Shown one piece after another: positions 13,567 to 14,436 of a stretch of DNA of 14,436 nucleotides. Position numbers and translations under genes: made by a program. The notes beneath the pieces were generated by a model. The model did not search any database, had not been told where the DNA came from, and was given only the letters and a program-made list of their open reading frames with translations. Origin of the DNA: an uncultured Prevotella sp. (GTDB taxonomy: Bacteria > Bacteroidota > Bacteroidia > Bacteroidales > Bacteroidaceae); contig NZ_URNN01000089.1 of assembly GCF_900549175.1 (NCBI RefSeq), positions 1 to 14,436 of the forward strand. Direction: 5' to 3'. Numbering within the stretch: position 1 is the stretch's first letter; every line of letters begins with the position of its first letter.

Positions 13567-13668
13567 AAAGGTCATTCCCCTGTCAATCTTATCCGTACGC
13601 CGTCTTTCTTGTACTCGGACAGGAAAAACGAATATTGCGGATATTTTTTCAGCAGGGGAATGACCTTT
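13567..13668. repeat. Perfect 16-bp inverted repeat at the 3' end of the last gene
   Basis: The arm 13567-13582 (AAAGGTCATTCCCCTG) is the exact reverse complement of 13653-13668, with 70 bases between. One arm spans the TGA stop (13572-13574) of the minus-strand gene and the other encodes its KVIPL segment. It could fold into a long-range stem in the 3' end of that mRNA, or mark a local inverted duplication. Confidence 0.6.
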
Positions 13669-14436
13669 TTCAAGAATTTCCGGCCATCATACAAGAGCAA
13701 ATCGATATAGCAGTGTCCCGTGCCGGTGGCTCCGCCAAGCAGATATCCCGCTCCTTGGGCGAGCAATACTTCATCCTCAAGTTCGGACATTATCTTGTCA
13801 CGCTCCTCCTGCGCTTCTTTCTGAGCGTTTTCACTGCTGTCATTAAAGGCGAAATAAATGAAAACCGGACGCGCCCCAAACCCTTCAAAACTGTCGTACA
13901 GTTTTGTTTCGCCATCATAATACTGAAAGACAAGTTCTTCCAAACATGTGTGTCCGGCCACTACATCATCACGCAGGCCATCACCTTCTTTCTTCATGCT
14001 GTAAACTTCATACGCTTTATGCGGGCTGACAAAACCGTCCTTTCCATGTTCCTCCAACGTTTTCATCATGCAGCTTTTCAGCTCGGGCAGCGGTATCATG
14101 CCGGAGCTCAAACTGTCTGCACATTCTGCATCGGCAACATACATATACGAGAAGTCCTCGCCTATCATGCCATCCATCATCAGACTAAAGGCATTATACG
14201 ATTTTGCTTCCGACAATGAACATAGCGACTTCTCGTAATACGACAATGCGAAATCGTTGGTTTTCTCACGATATACAACACCCACACGTACGTCGGCCAT
14301 ATCTACATCAACACCATACACGGCAAGACGATGTGGCGTGTCATCACCGGGCTGGCAAGAATAGAACTTCCATTTGTCCTTCAAACGCCCGGGCATACGT
14401 GATATAAGATAAGGATAAACGTAGAACAAGTGGGGT
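13572..14436 (-). CDS. Hypothetical protein, 5' end beyond the window
   Basis: At least 288 residues of a protein I do not recognise. The frame is open through the right edge: the codons before the TTG at 14427-14429 read Pro-His, and no ATG with an obvious start context is visible. The true start is therefore probably outside the window and the gene is partial. The visible part has no signal peptide or membrane segment. It is acidic, with an internal glutamate-rich helix (SSENAQKEAQEERDK) and a distinctive end containing LLGGATGTGHCYIDLLLYDG and FLKKVIPLLKKYPQYSFFLS. The mixed alpha/beta character suggests a cytoplasmic protein. It converges on the SGNH hydrolase with 35 bases between stops. 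Its last 100 bases carry the inverted repeat 13567-13668. Confidence 0.75.
   Translation of the reverse strand, partial: PHLFYVYPYLISRMPGRLKDKWKFYSCQPGDDTPHRLAVYGVDVDMADVRVGVVYREKTNDFALSYYEKSLCSLSEAKSYNAFSLMMDGMIGEDFSYMYVADAECADSLSSGMIPLPELKSCMMKTLEEHGKDGFVSPHKAYEVYSMKKEGDGLRDDVVAGHTCLEELVFQYYDGETKLYDSFEGFGARPVFIYFAFNDSSENAQKEAQEERDKIMSELEDEVLLAQGAGYLLGGATGTGHCYIDLLLYDGRKFLKKVIPLLKKYPQYSFFLSEYKKDGVRIRLTGE

Noticed and set aside
14427..14429. TTG at 14427-14429 as the start of the last gene
   Set aside because: The frame continues to the window edge and no upstream signal is visible, so the gene is better described as partial.

Overview
The window looks like chromosomal DNA of a member of the Bacteroidota, most likely a Prevotella-like Bacteroidales. 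Four upstream regions carry a TAnnTTTG-type promoter core. One protein ends in a gliding-motility/type IX secretion-type C-terminal domain. There is a two-component-regulator-like propeller/Y_Y_Y/AraC protein next to secreted glycan-acting enzymes. A GC-rich repeat that encodes extra residues sits in frame inside uvrA. These assignments come from reading motifs, not from a database search.

Layout. From the left, 1-291 holds three consecutive hairpins and a promoter, followed by a plus-strand secreted helical protein (292-1140, DUF2059-like). Next is a plus-strand membrane-anchored alpha/beta hydrolase broken by a frameshift near 1619-1632 (1247-2331). From 2345 to 12562 every gene lies on the minus strand. 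In order of transcription these are: a short secreted protein with a T9SS-type C-terminal domain (12562-11879); uvrA (11875-8990); a tightly overlapping three-gene cassette (8943-8007) of a DUF3791-like protein, a DUF3990 ADP-ribosyltransferase-fold protein and a 75-residue partner; a transmembrane propeller/Y_Y_Y/AraC regulator (7989-5779); and, behind a regulated promoter, a secreted five-bladed-propeller GH43-like protein (5625-3154) and a secreted SGNH/GDSL esterase (3118-2345). The right end has a second SGNH hydrolase on the plus strand (12823-13536). It converges on an unrecognised minus-strand gene that runs off the right edge.

The part most worth attention is the small carbohydrate locus. 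Its regulator resembles a Bacteroidetes hybrid two-component system but lacks the kinase and receiver domains, so a periplasmic sensor is joined through one membrane helix and a coiled coil straight to an AraC DNA-binding domain. Between this gene and the GH43-like gene lie three near-identical 16-bp direct repeats at 21- and 20-bp spacing. They end where the -33 element of the downstream promoter should be. I infer that the regulator binds these repeats and activates the GH43-like/esterase operon. A second point of interest is the DUF3791/DUF3990 cassette, a plausible toxin-antitoxin module with ATGA overlaps at both junctions.
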